Positions 47,800-56,974 of a DNA stretch of 64,000 nt are shown here, in pieces. The notes under the pieces were generated by a model. It did not search any database. It saw only the letters and a program-made list of their open reading frames with translations, and was not told the DNA's origin. The stretch's first letter is position 1. Every line of letters begins with the position of its first letter. The DNA is taken from NCBI GenBank assembly GCA_003170275.1, contig PNAM01000079.1, forward strand, positions 1-64,000, in the 5' to 3' direction. Source of the DNA: Myxococcales bacterium. Lineage in GTDB: Bacteria; Myxococcota_A; Polyangia; Palsa-1104. The position numbers and the translations under genes are program-made.

Positions 47800-47846
47800 T
47801 TGAATAGCTCGGCGCCGTCTGCTACAAAAGACACGCTAAAAAGGGG
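47800..47846 (+). promoter_or_regulatory. Promoter and ribosome site for the copper-protein gene
   Basis: TTGAAT (47800-47805), a 17-base spacer and TACAAA (47823-47828) form a reasonable sigma-70 promoter. A ribosome site (AAGGGG at 47841-47846) lies before ATG 47853. The region diverges from the kinase gene. Confidence 0.55.
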
Positions 47847-47852
47847 ACTACC

Positions 47853-48839
47853 ATGCGCAAGGTGCTCGGTTCATTCGTGTTGGCGATGGTCGCGGGTTGC
47901 GGGAACGGGCCGGCCGTGACGACCAGCCTCGATCCGCCCCTTGCCGGGCAGGGATTTCAGCTCAAAGTGCCTGAATTCACTGTCAATGTCGGCGACGAGG
48001 TGCAGGCCTGCTTCTTCTTCGCCGTGCCGGGCACGCCGGGCACGGACGTGTGGGTCAACCACTACGACGTGGCGCAGCCGGTGGGCTCGCACCACATGAA
48101 CATCTTTCGCGTCAAGACCATCAAGAATCTGAGTGGCAACCCCGGAGATTCGGTGGTCAGCAAGAACGGCATGGGCGAGTGCTTCGTCTCGTCGAACTGG
48201 GCCGACTGGCCGCTGGTGGTCAACTCGCAGGACGCGTCCCGCGTCGACTGGAAGCTGCCCGATGGCGTGGGCGCCAAGTTCCAGGCGGGCGAGCTGCTCA
48301 TGCTGCAGACCCACTGGGTGAACGCGGTGACGCAGAAGACGCCCGCCAAGGCGAGCGTGTCGGCCAACTTCTACACCATGGCCGCGGCGCCGCCCAACGA
48401 GCTCGGCACGCTGTTCGCGACCAACCAGAACATCCGCATCTGCCCCGGCGACATGGACATCTCGTTCACCAAGACCTGCAAGTTCGGCGACGCGCCGATC
48501 AACGTGGTGGCGGCCAACGGCCACTTCCACTCGCGCGGCAAGTTGTTCGAGATCATGGCGACCGATCCGGCGGGCGCGGTGCTCGACAAGTTCTACACGT
48601 CGACCTCGTGGGACGATCCGCCGATGACGCGCGACTTCACCCAGGTGATCCCGGGCGGCGGCGGCGTGCAGTGGACCTGCACCTACGACTTCCCGCCCAA
48701 CTCGTGCGGCGGCGAGATCGACAAGATGACCGGCCAGCCGACCTGCTGCTACGACTTCGGCGGCATCGTCGAAACCAAGGAGCACTGCAACGCCTTCGTC
48801 TACTACTGGCCCAAGGTGCAGGACGTAAACTGCTTCTAG
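47853..48839 (+). CDS. Copper type II monooxygenase-like lipoprotein
   Basis: The product (328 aa) has a signal peptide and lipobox VAGC (Cys16). The two-domain PHM-like fold is suggested by HHMNIF in the first half and by QTHW and GHFHSRG in the second, giving the expected pairs of copper-binding histidines. An EHCN motif sits near the end where a Met ligand is usual, so the second site may be incomplete. Several cysteines (CTYDF, CCYDF, CNAF) suggest disulfides. It is transcribed with the following lipoprotein. Confidence 0.75.
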   Translation: MRKVLGSFVLAMVAGCGNGPAVTTSLDPPLAGQGFQLKVPEFTVNVGDEVQACFFFAVPGTPGTDVWVNHYDVAQPVGSHHMNIFRVKTIKNLSGNPGDSVVSKNGMGECFVSSNWADWPLVVNSQDASRVDWKLPDGVGAKFQAGELLMLQTHWVNAVTQKTPAKASVSANFYTMAAAPPNELGTLFATNQNIRICPGDMDISFTKTCKFGDAPINVVAANGHFHSRGKLFEIMATDPAGAVLDKFYTSTSWDDPPMTRDFTQVIPGGGGVQWTCTYDFPPNSCGGEIDKMTGQPTCCYDFGGIVETKEHCNAFVYYWPKVQDVNCF

Positions 48840-48840
48840 C

Positions 48841-49434
48841 TTGCGGCTCCTCCCCTTCGTAGCGCTGTTCGTCCTCGGCTGCGGCCCCGCACGTCATGTG
48901 TGTCCCACCGGATTCGTCGGAGATCCCAAGCTGGCCGCCGAGGCGGTGGTCATCTGGACCGACGGGATCAACGATACGTTCGCCGATCTCACCGACGGGC
49001 AGGCGCTGCCGCTCGAGCCGCCGCCGCAGGGCGGCTACGTGATTTACGTGGCCGCCCGGGTGCGCAACATGGACGGCTGCGCGCTGCAGTTTCGCGGCCG
49101 GCTGCGCGACGCGGATACCCACGACGAGGTCGGCTACGACGCGCGCTCGTCGAACCTGGTGGTGCGCGCCGACGGCTACGGTTATCCGGAGGCCAACAAC
49201 TCGGACGTCTCGAACGTGAACGGCTGCCCGCAGGTGAGCCCCAAGGACGTGCAGGGCAAGACCTACGATCTGGAGATGACGGTGGTCGACCAGGACGGCC
49301 GCACCGTGGTGGTCGTAAAGCCGGTGGTGCCCACCTGCAGCCTCGCCGATCCGATCATCCAGAACCACTGCGTGTGCACCTGCTCGGCGAATTACTTCCC
49401 CGGCAAGTGCGGCTTCGGCGACGGCGGCGCCTGA
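48841..49434 (+). CDS. Cysteine-rich lipoprotein of unknown function
   Basis: The product (197 aa) starts at TTG 48841, one base after the upstream stop, with no ribosome site, so it should be translated by coupling. The lipobox is VLGC (Cys14). The mature part has strand-rich segments and a C-terminal Cys-rich end (CVCTCSANYFPGKCG). It probably acts with the copper protein. TTG as start is inferred. Confidence 0.6.
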   Translation: MRLLPFVALFVLGCGPARHVCPTGFVGDPKLAAEAVVIWTDGINDTFADLTDGQALPLEPPPQGGYVIYVAARVRNMDGCALQFRGRLRDADTHDEVGYDARSSNLVVRADGYGYPEANNSDVSNVNGCPQVSPKDVQGKTYDLEMTVVDQDGRTVVVVKPVVPTCSLADPIIQNHCVCTCSANYFPGKCGFGDGGA

Positions 49435-49438
49435 CTCG

Positions 49439-49894
49439 CTAACGCGTGAGCGGCGCCTTGGCGACCTCGACCCCGTAGGGCTTGCAGAACACGAACACGT
49501 CGCGCTGCACTGCCGGGTCGGCGCGCACGAAATAGGACTGCCCGCCCGACGGCGAGCGCAGCGGCGCGACCTCGATGTCGCCGGCGATCGCGTCGAGTTG
49601 CGTGCCGAGCGCGTCGCGCTGGGTGAGCACCACCACCGGACCGGGCACGTCGGTGCAGCCGAAGTCCGGCTCGAAGCGAATCTCGGTGATGCCCCCGGCG
49701 TAGGCGAGCAGCGACACGTCGCCGATGCCGATGTGGCCAGCGCGGCCGCCGAACTTGCCGGTCGCCACCACGCTGCCGTCGCCCAGATCCACGCCGGTGA
49801 GCTCGCTGGCGCCGGCCGCGCCGCCCGGTCGCTCGTCGATGAACGCGGCGTGGCAGCCGCTACAGAGCAACCCGATGACGAGCGCCGCACGCAT
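49439..49894 (-). CDS. Small lipoprotein downstream of the diheme cytochrome gene
   Basis: The product (151 aa) has a signal peptide and lipobox CSGC (Cys14). A Gly/Ala-rich beta segment carries LDAIAGDIEVAP, RADPAVQRDVFVFC and CKPYGVEV. I recognise no family. The start is 2 bases after the stop of the diheme cytochrome gene, so the two form an operon. Confidence 0.58.
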   Translation of the reverse strand: MRAALVIGLLCSGCHAAFIDERPGGAAGASELTGVDLGDGSVVATGKFGGRAGHIGIGDVSLLAYAGGITEIRFEPDFGCTDVPGPVVVLTQRDALGTQLDAIAGDIEVAPLRSPSGGQSYFVRADPAVQRDVFVFCKPYGVEVAKAPLTR

Positions 49895-49896
49895 GG

Positions 49897-51375
49897 CTAC
49901 AGCGCGCGCAGGTACGCGACGAGGTCCTTCTTCTCGGCCGCGCTGAGCCGGGTCTCGAGGAGCAGATCGAAGAACAGCACCGTATCCTCGAGCGTGAGCA
50001 GCCGCCCGTCGTGGAAATAGGGCGGCGAGTCCTTGATGCCGCGCAGCGGGAAGGTCTTGATCGGCCCCTCGGCGCGCCCGGCGTAGAAACGCTCGACGTG
50101 CAGGTCGTGCATCGAGTTGTCGGTGAACTGCGTCGCCGCCGGGTGGCAGCTCGCGCACAGCGCCTTGCCGTTGAACAGCTTCTCGCCGCGCAGCTCGGCC
50201 TCCGACGACTTGCCGGGATAGAGCCGGTTGAGCACGTCGAGCTTGGGCGCCGGCGGAAAATCGATGATCGAGTTGAAGTCGCCCATGTGATTGGTCTGCG
50301 ACTTGTCGAGCGTGCGCCCGCCGATCGCCGCCAGCATGGCCGTGTCTCCATCGAAGTACTCCTCGACTTCGGCAAAGTGATCCATCGAGCGGATCGAGCG
50401 CTTGGACGAGAAGATCAGCTGCGCATAGTTGCCGCGCATGGTGGGCGTCTCGGTGCGCAGGCGCGCGTAATTGGGACGCGTGTCGGGCGCCAGCTCGATC
50501 GCGCCGTTGGTGTGCCCGTTGACGTGGCAGGCGAAGCAGCTCACGCCCTGCGACGGCGCGGCGGTGGCACGGTGGTGCGTGACGTTGAACCAGGTGGTCT
50601 GGAACGGCGTCACCAGCAGGCGCAGCCCGTCGAGCTGCTCGGGCGAGATCACGCCGTTGAACAGGTTGAAGTAGTTGCCGTAGGTGATCTCCACGCCGCG
50701 CGTCACGTCGCCCATCTCCGGATGCGTGGTCAGGTACAGCGGCGGCGGAAACTCCGGCAGGAAGCAGTCGGGGATGTCCATGCCCACGTCGAAGCGCTCG
50801 TCCTCCGGATGCACGTCGGTCCACTCGCGCGGGAACACCATGTGCGCGGTCGAGTGCAGCGGGTGATCGAGCGGCTTGTAGGGGAACGCATCGCCGCTCG
50901 AGATCTTCTCGGCGCCGAGCGCCGCGTAATCCTCCCACGACTTGACGCCCCTCGGCAGCCGCGCCGCGGGACCGATCGGCTGCGGCTTGGAGCGCGACAT
51001 GGTGATCTTCGAATCGCTCTTGCACGCCAGATCGAAGCGCGACTCGAGCAGCGCACGCGCCGCCTTGTCCACCGCCGGTCGCTGCTTCTCCATCTTCGCC
51101 CTGAACTCGGCGAACGGCATGCCCAGGTCGGGACCAGAGAACGAGGTCCAGCCGCTGCCGCCGAACTGCGACAGGCCGCCGGCCGGATTGGGCGCGCCCG
51201 CCGGCGCATTGGGATACGGCTTGAGGCCGTTGCGCTTCTCGCCCTTGCGCCACTCGTCGATGTTGTTGGGGTGGTTCTTGCCCTTGGACTGCTTGAGAAA
51301 CGCGTCGTCGTTGTCGCGCGCCTGCGCGAGGCCGGCAAAACCCACGATCGCGAAGCCGAGAAGGAAGCGGTTCAT
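49897..51375 (-). CDS. Diheme cytochrome c family protein (periplasmic)
   Basis: The product (492 aa) has a signal peptide (cleaved near AQA) and two c-type heme motifs, CFACH and CASCH, about 130 residues apart. A HHRATAAPSQG segment precedes the first. The C-terminal domain resembles the MauG/cytochrome-peroxidase type (ALCASCHPAATQFTDN, PLRGIKDSPPYFHDGRLLTLEDTVLFF). It likely transfers electrons in the periplasm and would suit the neighbouring copper oxygenase-like proteins; a specific reaction is not established. Confidence 0.8.
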   Translation of the reverse strand: MNRFLLGFAIVGFAGLAQARDNDDAFLKQSKGKNHPNNIDEWRKGEKRNGLKPYPNAPAGAPNPAGGLSQFGGSGWTSFSGPDLGMPFAEFRAKMEKQRPAVDKAARALLESRFDLACKSDSKITMSRSKPQPIGPAARLPRGVKSWEDYAALGAEKISSGDAFPYKPLDHPLHSTAHMVFPREWTDVHPEDERFDVGMDIPDCFLPEFPPPLYLTTHPEMGDVTRGVEITYGNYFNLFNGVISPEQLDGLRLLVTPFQTTWFNVTHHRATAAPSQGVSCFACHVNGHTNGAIELAPDTRPNYARLRTETPTMRGNYAQLIFSSKRSIRSMDHFAEVEEYFDGDTAMLAAIGGRTLDKSQTNHMGDFNSIIDFPPAPKLDVLNRLYPGKSSEAELRGEKLFNGKALCASCHPAATQFTDNSMHDLHVERFYAGRAEGPIKTFPLRGIKDSPPYFHDGRLLTLEDTVLFFDLLLETRLSAAEKKDLVAYLRAL

Positions 51376-51493
51376 GAATGAAGTTCCCCCGTTATCCGCT
51401 GAATGGTCGAGCGGGCGCGCGGCAGATTATCAGACCGACGGTACGGCGCAAGGGCTTTGCCCACCCGGGTACCTGTGTTAAGTACAAGCGTTC

Positions 51494-52969
51494 ATGCCCA
51501 TTCCTCACGATCAGATCGACCAGGACGCGCTCAAGGTCGTCCGGCGTCTGAGCCGCAGCGGCTACGATGCGTACCTGGTAGGCGGCTGCGTCCGCGACCT
51601 GCTCCTCGGACGCAAGCCCAAGGACTTCGACATCGCCACGTCCGCCACGCCGCCCGAGATCAAGGCGACCTTCCGCAACTGCCGCATCATCGGCCGCCGC
51701 TTTCGGCTGGCGCACATCTTCTTCGGCTCGAAGATCATCGAGACCGCGACCTTCCGCGCCAACCCGCGCGAGGTCGAGCCGCTCGCCCCGGTCGGAGAAG
51801 ACGGCGCCATCGACGAGGCCATCGAGGCGCCGGATCTGAGCGAGCAGGAGCTGCTCATCCGCCGCGACAACGTGTTCGGCTCGGCGGAGGAAGACGCCAA
51901 GCGGCGCGACTTCACCATCAACGGGCTGTTCTACGACGTCGACGAGGATCAGGTCATCGACTACGTGGCCGGGCTGCCCGATCTCGAGCGGCGCACGGTG
52001 CGCACCATCGGCGATCCCGAGATCCGGTTCCGCGAGGATCCTGTGCGCATCCTGCGCGCGATCAAGTTCGCGGCGCGGCTCGACTTCACCATCGAGACCG
52101 AGGCCTACAAGGCGATCCTGGCGCACAAGGGCGAGATCGCCAAGTGCGCCCCGCCACGCGTGCTCGAAGAGATCTACCGGCTGCTGCGCGGCGGAGCGGC
52201 GCGCCGGTCGCTCGAGCTGCTCGAGGACACCGGGGTGCTCGAGATCCTCATCCCGATGCTGTCGGAGCACATCAAGCAGTTCGCCGCCGATCGCAACCGG
52301 CTGTACGACACGCTGGGCGCGCTCGACGTGCTGGTCGCCCAGGGCGCGACCCCGTCGAACGCGATGCTCCTGTGCGCGATGCTCGCGCCGCTTTTGGTCG
52401 ACGTGCTCTACGACGTGGACGAGGCGCCCAAGGAGGCGCGCGGCGACGCCGGGCTGATCATGTGGGAGCGCGGCCGGCCGATCCTCGAGAGCATGCGCGC
52501 GTCACGGCGCGACACCGAGTACGCGCGGCAGATGCTGATGGCGCAACGGCGGCTCGGCCCGTCAAAGCGGCGCCGCGGCCGGCCGATGGCGCTGGTGCGA
52601 CGCGATTGGTTCGGCGAGGCGCTGGCGATCTTCGAGCTGATGCACCCGAACGCGCAGGGAGAGCTGGCCGACGAGATCGCGCGCTGGCACCGGCTGCGCA
52701 ACGAGCCGCACGACCCGCAGCGTGGCGAAGGCGGCGAGGCGCCGCGTCTCGCTGGTCACCCTGCCGCCGCCCATCCCGCGGCCTCGGAGCTCGGACCGGA
52801 CGGCCAGCCGCGCGGACGCCGCCGTCGCCGTCGCGGAGGACGCCGCCGTCGGGGCGGCGGAGGCGGACGTGACGCGGGCCCCGCCACGTCCGGCGCCGCG
52901 CAGCCCGACGCGCCCACCGACGCGCCCGACACCAGCAAGCCCGGCGAATACGACATCTGGAAAGACTGA
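51494..52969 (+). CDS. pcnB: Poly(A) polymerase / CCA-type tRNA nucleotidyltransferase family
   Basis: The enzyme (491 aa) adds nucleotides to RNA 3' ends. The head domain has LVGGCVRDLLLGRKPKDFDIATSA (the GG and DxD metal motif), then the RRDFTINGLFYD and RFREDPVRILRAIKFAARL segments typical of PcnB rather than CCA enzymes. The C-terminal 70 residues are basic and disordered (many Arg/Gly). Its stop is the left arm of a palindrome shared with queC. Confidence 0.88.
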   Translation: MPIPHDQIDQDALKVVRRLSRSGYDAYLVGGCVRDLLLGRKPKDFDIATSATPPEIKATFRNCRIIGRRFRLAHIFFGSKIIETATFRANPREVEPLAPVGEDGAIDEAIEAPDLSEQELLIRRDNVFGSAEEDAKRRDFTINGLFYDVDEDQVIDYVAGLPDLERRTVRTIGDPEIRFREDPVRILRAIKFAARLDFTIETEAYKAILAHKGEIAKCAPPRVLEEIYRLLRGGAARRSLELLEDTGVLEILIPMLSEHIKQFAADRNRLYDTLGALDVLVAQGATPSNAMLLCAMLAPLLVDVLYDVDEAPKEARGDAGLIMWERGRPILESMRASRRDTEYARQMLMAQRRLGPSKRRRGRPMALVRRDWFGEALAIFELMHPNAQGELADEIARWHRLRNEPHDPQRGEGGEAPRLAGHPAAAHPAASELGPDGQPRGRRRRRRGGRRRRGGGGGRDAGPATSGAAQPDAPTDAPDTSKPGEYDIWKD

Positions 52970-52998
52970 GCCCCTCGACGAGCTCAGGCTGAACGGGG
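52967..52998. repeat. Dispersed-repeat-like palindrome carrying both convergent stop codons
   Basis: The 20-base imperfect palindrome TGAGCCCCTCGACGAGCTCA (52967-52986; 8 of 10 paired positions match) continues as GGCTGAACGGGG. Its left end is the pcnB stop TGA and its right end is the queC stop TGA on the other strand. The sequence matches the well-known class of intergenic repeats of the type CTTCGACAAGCTCAGG-TGAACGG found in many bacterial genomes. Confidence 0.6.
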
Positions 52999-53673
52999 GA
53001 CGTAGCGGGTCGGGTCGGGAAGGCTGGCCTGCGCAAAGCCGCGGCGGCGCAGGACGCACGAATCGCAGCGGCCGCACGCCAGCGTGCCGCTCGGGTCGTA
53101 GCAGGAGTGCGTGAGCGAGTAGTCGACGCCGAGCGCGGTGCCGCGCTGGATGATCTCGGCCTTGGTCATCGCGATCAGCGGCGCGTGCACCTTCCAGTCG
53201 ACGCCCAGCGCGCCGGCGCGCGTGCCGCGGCGGGCCATCTCCTCGAACGCGGCGAGGAACTCGGGCCGGCAGTCGGGATAGCCCGAGTAGTCGAGCGCGT
53301 TCATGCCCGCGTAGAGATCGCGCGCGCCCAGCACCTCGGCCCACGCCAGCGCGTAGCACAGGAACAGCGCGTTGCGCGCGGGCACGTAGGTGATCGGAAT
53401 GTCCGCGCCCATGCCGTCGGCCGGGCGGTCCTTGGGCACCTCGAGGTCGGCGGTGAGCGCCGAGCCGCCGATCCAGCGCAGGTCCACGTCGGCGACGCGA
53501 TGCTCGACCGCGCCGAGCGCGCGCGCCACCACGGTCGCGGCGTCGAGCTCGACCGCGTGGCGCTGGCCGTAGCGGAACGACAGCGCGTAGGGCGCAAAGC
53601 CGTCCGCGCGCGCGATCGCCAGCACCGTCGCCGAGTCGAGACCGCCCGAGAGAAGCACAACCGCGGGTTGCAT
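52984..53673 (-). CDS. queC: 7-cyano-7-deazaguanine synthase
   Basis: The enzyme (229 aa) converts 7-carboxy-7-deazaguanine, ammonia and ATP to preQ0 in queuosine synthesis. It has the ATP motif [21 protein letters not shown], the [17 protein letters not shown] segment and the zinc-binding cysteines [19 protein letters not shown]. Its last codons and stop lie in the dispersed-repeat-like palindrome. It diverges from the methyltransferase gene with a 23-base gap. Confidence 0.94.
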   Translation of the reverse strand: MQPAVVLLSGGLDSATVLAIARADGFAPYALSFRYGQRHAVELDAATVVARALGAVEHRVADVDLRWIGGSALTADLEVPKDRPADGMGADIPITYVPARNALFLCYALAWAEVLGARDLYAGMNALDYSGYPDCRPEFLAAFEEMARRGTRAGALGVDWKVHAPLIAMTKAEIIQRGTALGVDYSLTHSCYDPSGTLACGRCDSCVLRRRGFAQASLPDPTRYVPRSA

Positions 53674-53696
53674 TGCCGCGAGTATACTCGCCGGCC

Positions 53697-54545
53697 GTGG
53701 CCAAACGGAGCGAAGCAGAGCTGTTGCAGGCGGCGCTCGAGGCCGGGACCACCGAGCACTATCGCGACGCGGCGCTCTACGACCACGAGTACCAGCGACG
53801 GCGCGACGACGTTCGTTTCTACCGCGCGCTGGCGGCGGAGCGCGCGCTCGGCTCGACCAAGAAGGGCGACCACGACGTGCTCGAGCTCGGCTGCGGGTCG
53901 GGCCGCCTTTTGTTGCCGCTGGTGCGCGACGGCTTTTCGGTCACCGGCGTAGATCTCTCGAAGGAGATGTTGCGTCGCTGCCGCGAGCGGCTGCAGCACG
54001 CGGGACGGGCCGCCGCCGCGCGCGCCACGCTGCACGCCGGCGATTTTCGCGCGCTCGCGATCGGCCGCTGCTTCCCGCTCGTGGTGTGCCCGTTCAACGC
54101 GTTCATGCACCTATACACGCGCCGCGACGCAGAGCGCTTCCTGGCCGGCGTGCGCGCGCACCTGGCGCCGGGCGGCGTGTTCGCGTTCGACATCATGAAC
54201 CCGGACCTCTCGTGGCTGTCGCGCGACTCGAACAAGCGCTGGGCGCGCACCCGGTTCCGCCACCCGAAGACCGGCCAGCGCATGATCTACACCACCAACC
54301 TGATCTACGACGCCGCGCTGCAGATCGCGTTCATGCGCATCTATTATCAACCCGAGGCGGGCGGGCGCGAGCGCGTGGTGCATCTGACGCACCGCTATTT
54401 CTTCCCGCTCGAGCTCGAGGCGCTGCTGCACTACAACGGGTTTGTCGTCGAGCGGCACGACGGTGATTTCGACGGGAGCGCGCTCGCGACGGAGAGCGAG
54501 GAGCAGGTGGTGCGCTGCCGGCTACGACGCCCGTTACGACGGTAG
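53697..54545 (+). CDS. Class I SAM-dependent methyltransferase
   Basis: The protein (282 aa) has the SAM motif [15 protein letters not shown] (about 61-75), motif [11 protein letters not shown] and an [13 protein letters not shown] segment. The C-terminal half carries a [21 protein letters not shown] segment seen in small-molecule methyltransferases. GTG 53697 is chosen because the helical start [13 protein letters not shown] follows. Substrate unknown. The end overlaps yhbY by 12 bases. Confidence 0.78.
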   Translation: MAKRSEAELLQAALEAGTTEHYRDAALYDHEYQRRRDDVRFYRALAAERALGSTKKGDHDVLELGCGSGRLLLPLVRDGFSVTGVDLSKEMLRRCRERLQHAGRAAAARATLHAGDFRALAIGRCFPLVVCPFNAFMHLYTRRDAERFLAGVRAHLAPGGVFAFDIMNPDLSWLSRDSNKRWARTRFRHPKTGQRMIYTTNLIYDAALQIAFMRIYYQPEAGGRERVVHLTHRYFFPLELEALLHYNGFVVERHDGDFDGSALATESEEQVVRCRLRRPLRR

Positions 54546-54827
54546 TTGGATCGCGGAATCCTTCTTGCGCTTACGATAGAGCAGCGCGGTGCGGCCCAGC
54601 ACGCCGCCCAGCTCCGCCGAGCACGCCTCCGCCAGCGCAGCGGCGACCTCGTGGCGATCGACGCCGGCGTTCTCGCCGAGCCGGATCTTGATCAGCTCGT
54701 GCTCCTCGAGCGCGATGTCGGCCGCGCTGATGACGCCCTCGGTGAGCCCGCCCTTGCCCACGTGCACCACGGGATCGAGGTGATGGCCGAGGCTGCGAAG
54801 ATGGCGCCGCTGCTTCCCGTTCAACAT
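54534..54827 (-). CDS. yhbY: YhbY family RNA-binding protein
   Basis: The protein (97 aa) is a CRM-domain (CRS1-YhbY) RNA-binding protein linked to ribosome assembly. It has the family pattern LNGKQRRHLRSLGHHLDPVVHVGKGGLTEGV, with the GKGG loop, and ELIKIRLGENAG. ATG 54827 gives the usual start; a GTG at 54836 is also in frame. It overlaps the methyltransferase stop tail-to-tail by 12 bases. Confidence 0.9.
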   Translation of the reverse strand: MLNGKQRRHLRSLGHHLDPVVHVGKGGLTEGVISAADIALEEHELIKIRLGENAGVDRHEVAAALAEACSAELGGVLGRTALLYRKRKKDSAIQLPS

Positions 54828-54870
54828 GCCGCGCACCCTATCACAGCGACGGTGAAATCGCGATTCTCGA

Positions 54871-54899
54871 CGAGAAATCAGCGAGATGGCGATTTCTCG
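54871..54899. promoter_or_regulatory. Perfect 9-base inverted repeat upstream of yhbY
   Basis: CGAGAAATC (54871-54879) and GATTTCTCG (54891-54899) are perfect arms around an 11-base loop in the yhbY/H1-like gene spacer. A partial copy (GATTCTCGAC) lies just upstream. A second stem-loop follows 9 bases later. The repeats could be an operator or an RNA structure; neither is followed by a T-run. Confidence 0.45.
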
Positions 54900-54907
54900 A
54901 CGGTGGC

Positions 54908-54929
54908 GAGACGCGCGCGATCGCGTCTC
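54908..54929. promoter_or_regulatory. Second 8-base inverted repeat in the same spacer
   Basis: GAGACGCG (54908-54915) and CGCGTCTC (54922-54929) are perfect arms around a 6-base loop. This lies 36 bases before the promoter-like element of the H1-like gene. Confidence 0.4.
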
Positions 54930-54964
54930 CCGTCGGAAAAAGCGGCGCGCGCGACGATATATTA

Positions 54965-54994
54965 TTGACAGTCCCGTCGCTGATTGACTAAGGT
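54965..54994 (+). promoter_or_regulatory. Candidate promoter of the H1-like gene
   Basis: TTGACA (54965-54970), an 18-base spacer and TAAGGT (54989-54994) lie in a locally AT-rich patch. Transcription would start 30 bases before ATG 55031, which has an AAGGAGG ribosome site at 55018-55024. The -10 is weak. Confidence 0.5.
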
Positions 54995-55030
54995 GTGCCG
55001 CAGTTCATTTTCCCTTCAAGGAGGATCGGG

Positions 55031-55369
<339 letters not shown>

Positions 55370-55429
55370 GTTCTACCCGAGCGCAGGGGGAACTCGGGGT
55401 ACGCCCGATCCCGTCCGTAGCAATTCAGA

Positions 55430-55466
55430 CCTCGCGTCTTCGAAAGGAGACGCGAGGTTTCTTTTT
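55430..55466 (+). terminator. Strong intrinsic terminator of the H1-like gene
   Basis: CCTCGCGTCT (55430-55439) pairs with AGACGCGAGG (55448-55457) in a perfect 10-base stem, followed by TTTCTTTTT (55458-55466). It lies about 60 bases after the stop of the H1-like gene and is the clearest terminator in the window. Confidence 0.88.
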
Positions 55467-55502
55467 GTCGATCGCAACTGCTCGTGGATCTATGGTTGGA
55501 GC

Positions 55503-55727
55503 ATGCGCTGGGGATGGATGGTCGTGCTGCTCACCGCCTGCGGCGGCGGCACCGCCGGGCTCGGCGATGCGGCCGTGAGCACCGACGCGGGCGTGCGCGA
55601 CGCGATCGCGTTCGAGGCGTGCAGCTCGATCTGCCTGCGCCCCGGCGATTGCCAGATCGCCTACGCCGACGACGGGTTCTGCCCGGCCGGGTTTCGCTGC
55701 GCCACGCGCTTCGTTTGCGGCGACTGA
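55503..55727 (+). CDS. Small Cys-rich lipoprotein
   Basis: The product (74 aa) has a signal peptide with lipobox LTAC (Cys13), a Gly/Asp spacer and a Cys-rich end (ACSSICLRPGDCQ, GFCPAGFRCATRFVCG) with eight cysteines likely forming disulfides. Small domains of this kind occur at the N-termini of Myxococcota surface lipoproteins. No family assigned. Confidence 0.58.
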   Translation: MRWGWMVVLLTACGGGTAGLGDAAVSTDAGVRDAIAFEACSSICLRPGDCQIAYADDGFCPAGFRCATRFVCGD

Positions 55728-55786
55728 AGTTCTGATAGATCGCAGCGCCGACCCGTGCGTTTGAACCGGGAGACGGAGGAGCTGCG

Positions 55787-56971
55787 ATGGACAAGAAAAG
55801 GTCGAAAATCACGTACTTGCTGATCGGTGGAACGCTGTGTCTGGCCGCCTGGGCCGCTAGCGCGATGCCTCGGCTGCACACCACCCCGAAGGTGCTCACG
55901 CCCCCCGACGTGCAGATCGACAGCGACCCGACGCCGCCCAAGGTGGTGCAGGTCCCCAAGGCGCGCCCGCGCATCGAAGTGGTGTTCGCGCTCGATACGA
56001 CCGGCTCGATGACCGGGCTGATCGACGGCGCCAAGCGCAAGATCTGGTCGATCGCGAACTTCATCGCGCAGGGCAATCCCAAGCCGGAGCTGCGCATCGG
56101 CCTGGTCGCGTATCGCGACAAGGGTGACGAGTATGTGACGCGCTTCTACGATCTCTCGGACGACCTCGACAAGGTGTTCGAGCGGCTCAGCTCGTTCGAG
56201 GCGGCGGGCGGCGGCGATACGCCCGAGCACGTGTCCAAGGCGCTCAGCGACGCGGTCAACCGCGCCACCTGGTCGAGCGACCAGGGCACGCTCAAGCAGA
56301 TCTACCTGGTCGGCGACGCGCCGCCGCACACCGACTACAACGACGGCTACGACTACCACCAGATCGCCCGCAAGGCGCACGAGCTGGGCATCCACATCAA
56401 CACCATTCGCTGCGGCGGCGATCGCCAGACCCAGCTGGTGTGGAACGAGATCTCGAACGTGGCCTCGGGCGAGTACGCGTCGATCGATCAGACCGGCGGC
56501 GTGATCGCCATCGCCACGCCCTACGACGACAAGCTCGCCGACCTGAACGCCAAGCTGGTGAACACCGCGATCGGCTACGGCCGGTGGCGCGGTGAGGTGA
56601 GCGCCAAGAGCGCGGCGGCGATCGCGGCGCCCAAGGGCATGGCGGCGGATCGCGCCGGGTTCATGGGCGCGTCGGGCGGCGCGGTGGGCGGCGACGGCGA
56701 CCTGGTGCGCGACATTGCCTCGGGCAAGGCGAGCATCGACAGCCTGAAGCCGGCCGATATGCCGGCCGAGATGGCGGCGATGCCGGCGCCGGCGCAGAAG
56801 GCGTACGTCGCGCAGAAGGAAGCGGAGCGCAAGAAGATCTCCGCGGAGATCAACACCATCAACGCGCACCGCAACGGCTACCTCAAGGACAAGAACAAGG
56901 CCGATGCGTTCGATGCGCGCGTCGAGAGTACCATCAAGGCGCAGGCCGCTTCGATCGGCGTCGCCTACTAG
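55787..56971 (+). CDS. von Willebrand factor type A domain protein
   Basis: The protein (394 aa) has an N-terminal membrane anchor or signal (LLIGGTLCLAAWAASA), a Pro-rich linker and a VWA domain (about 63-260). The MIDAS motif is DTTGSMTG (about 70-77), and later acidic residues lie in VGDAPPHTDYND. A long helical C-terminal region with Ala/Lys pattern follows (about 330-394; KEAERKKISAEINTINAHRNGYL). It likely faces the periplasm. The stop is 3 bases from the helicase gene's stop. Confidence 0.85.
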   Translation: MDKKRSKITYLLIGGTLCLAAWAASAMPRLHTTPKVLTPPDVQIDSDPTPPKVVQVPKARPRIEVVFALDTTGSMTGLIDGAKRKIWSIANFIAQGNPKPELRIGLVAYRDKGDEYVTRFYDLSDDLDKVFERLSSFEAAGGGDTPEHVSKALSDAVNRATWSSDQGTLKQIYLVGDAPPHTDYNDGYDYHQIARKAHELGIHINTIRCGGDRQTQLVWNEISNVASGEYASIDQTGGVIAIATPYDDKLADLNAKLVNTAIGYGRWRGEVSAKSAAAIAAPKGMAADRAGFMGASGGAVGGDGDLVRDIASGKASIDSLKPADMPAEMAAMPAPAQKAYVAQKEAERKKISAEINTINAHRNGYLKDKNKADAFDARVESTIKAQAASIGVAY

Positions 56972-56974
56972 CGA

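Noticed and set aside
46283-47803. 506-residue plus-strand frame antisense to the Ser/Thr kinase gene
   Set aside because: Very Arg/His-rich with no domain; the kinase on the other strand has every catalytic motif.
55370-55429. Possible continuation of coding after the H1-like gene
   Set aside because: No signal or start codon in frame; a strong terminator follows.
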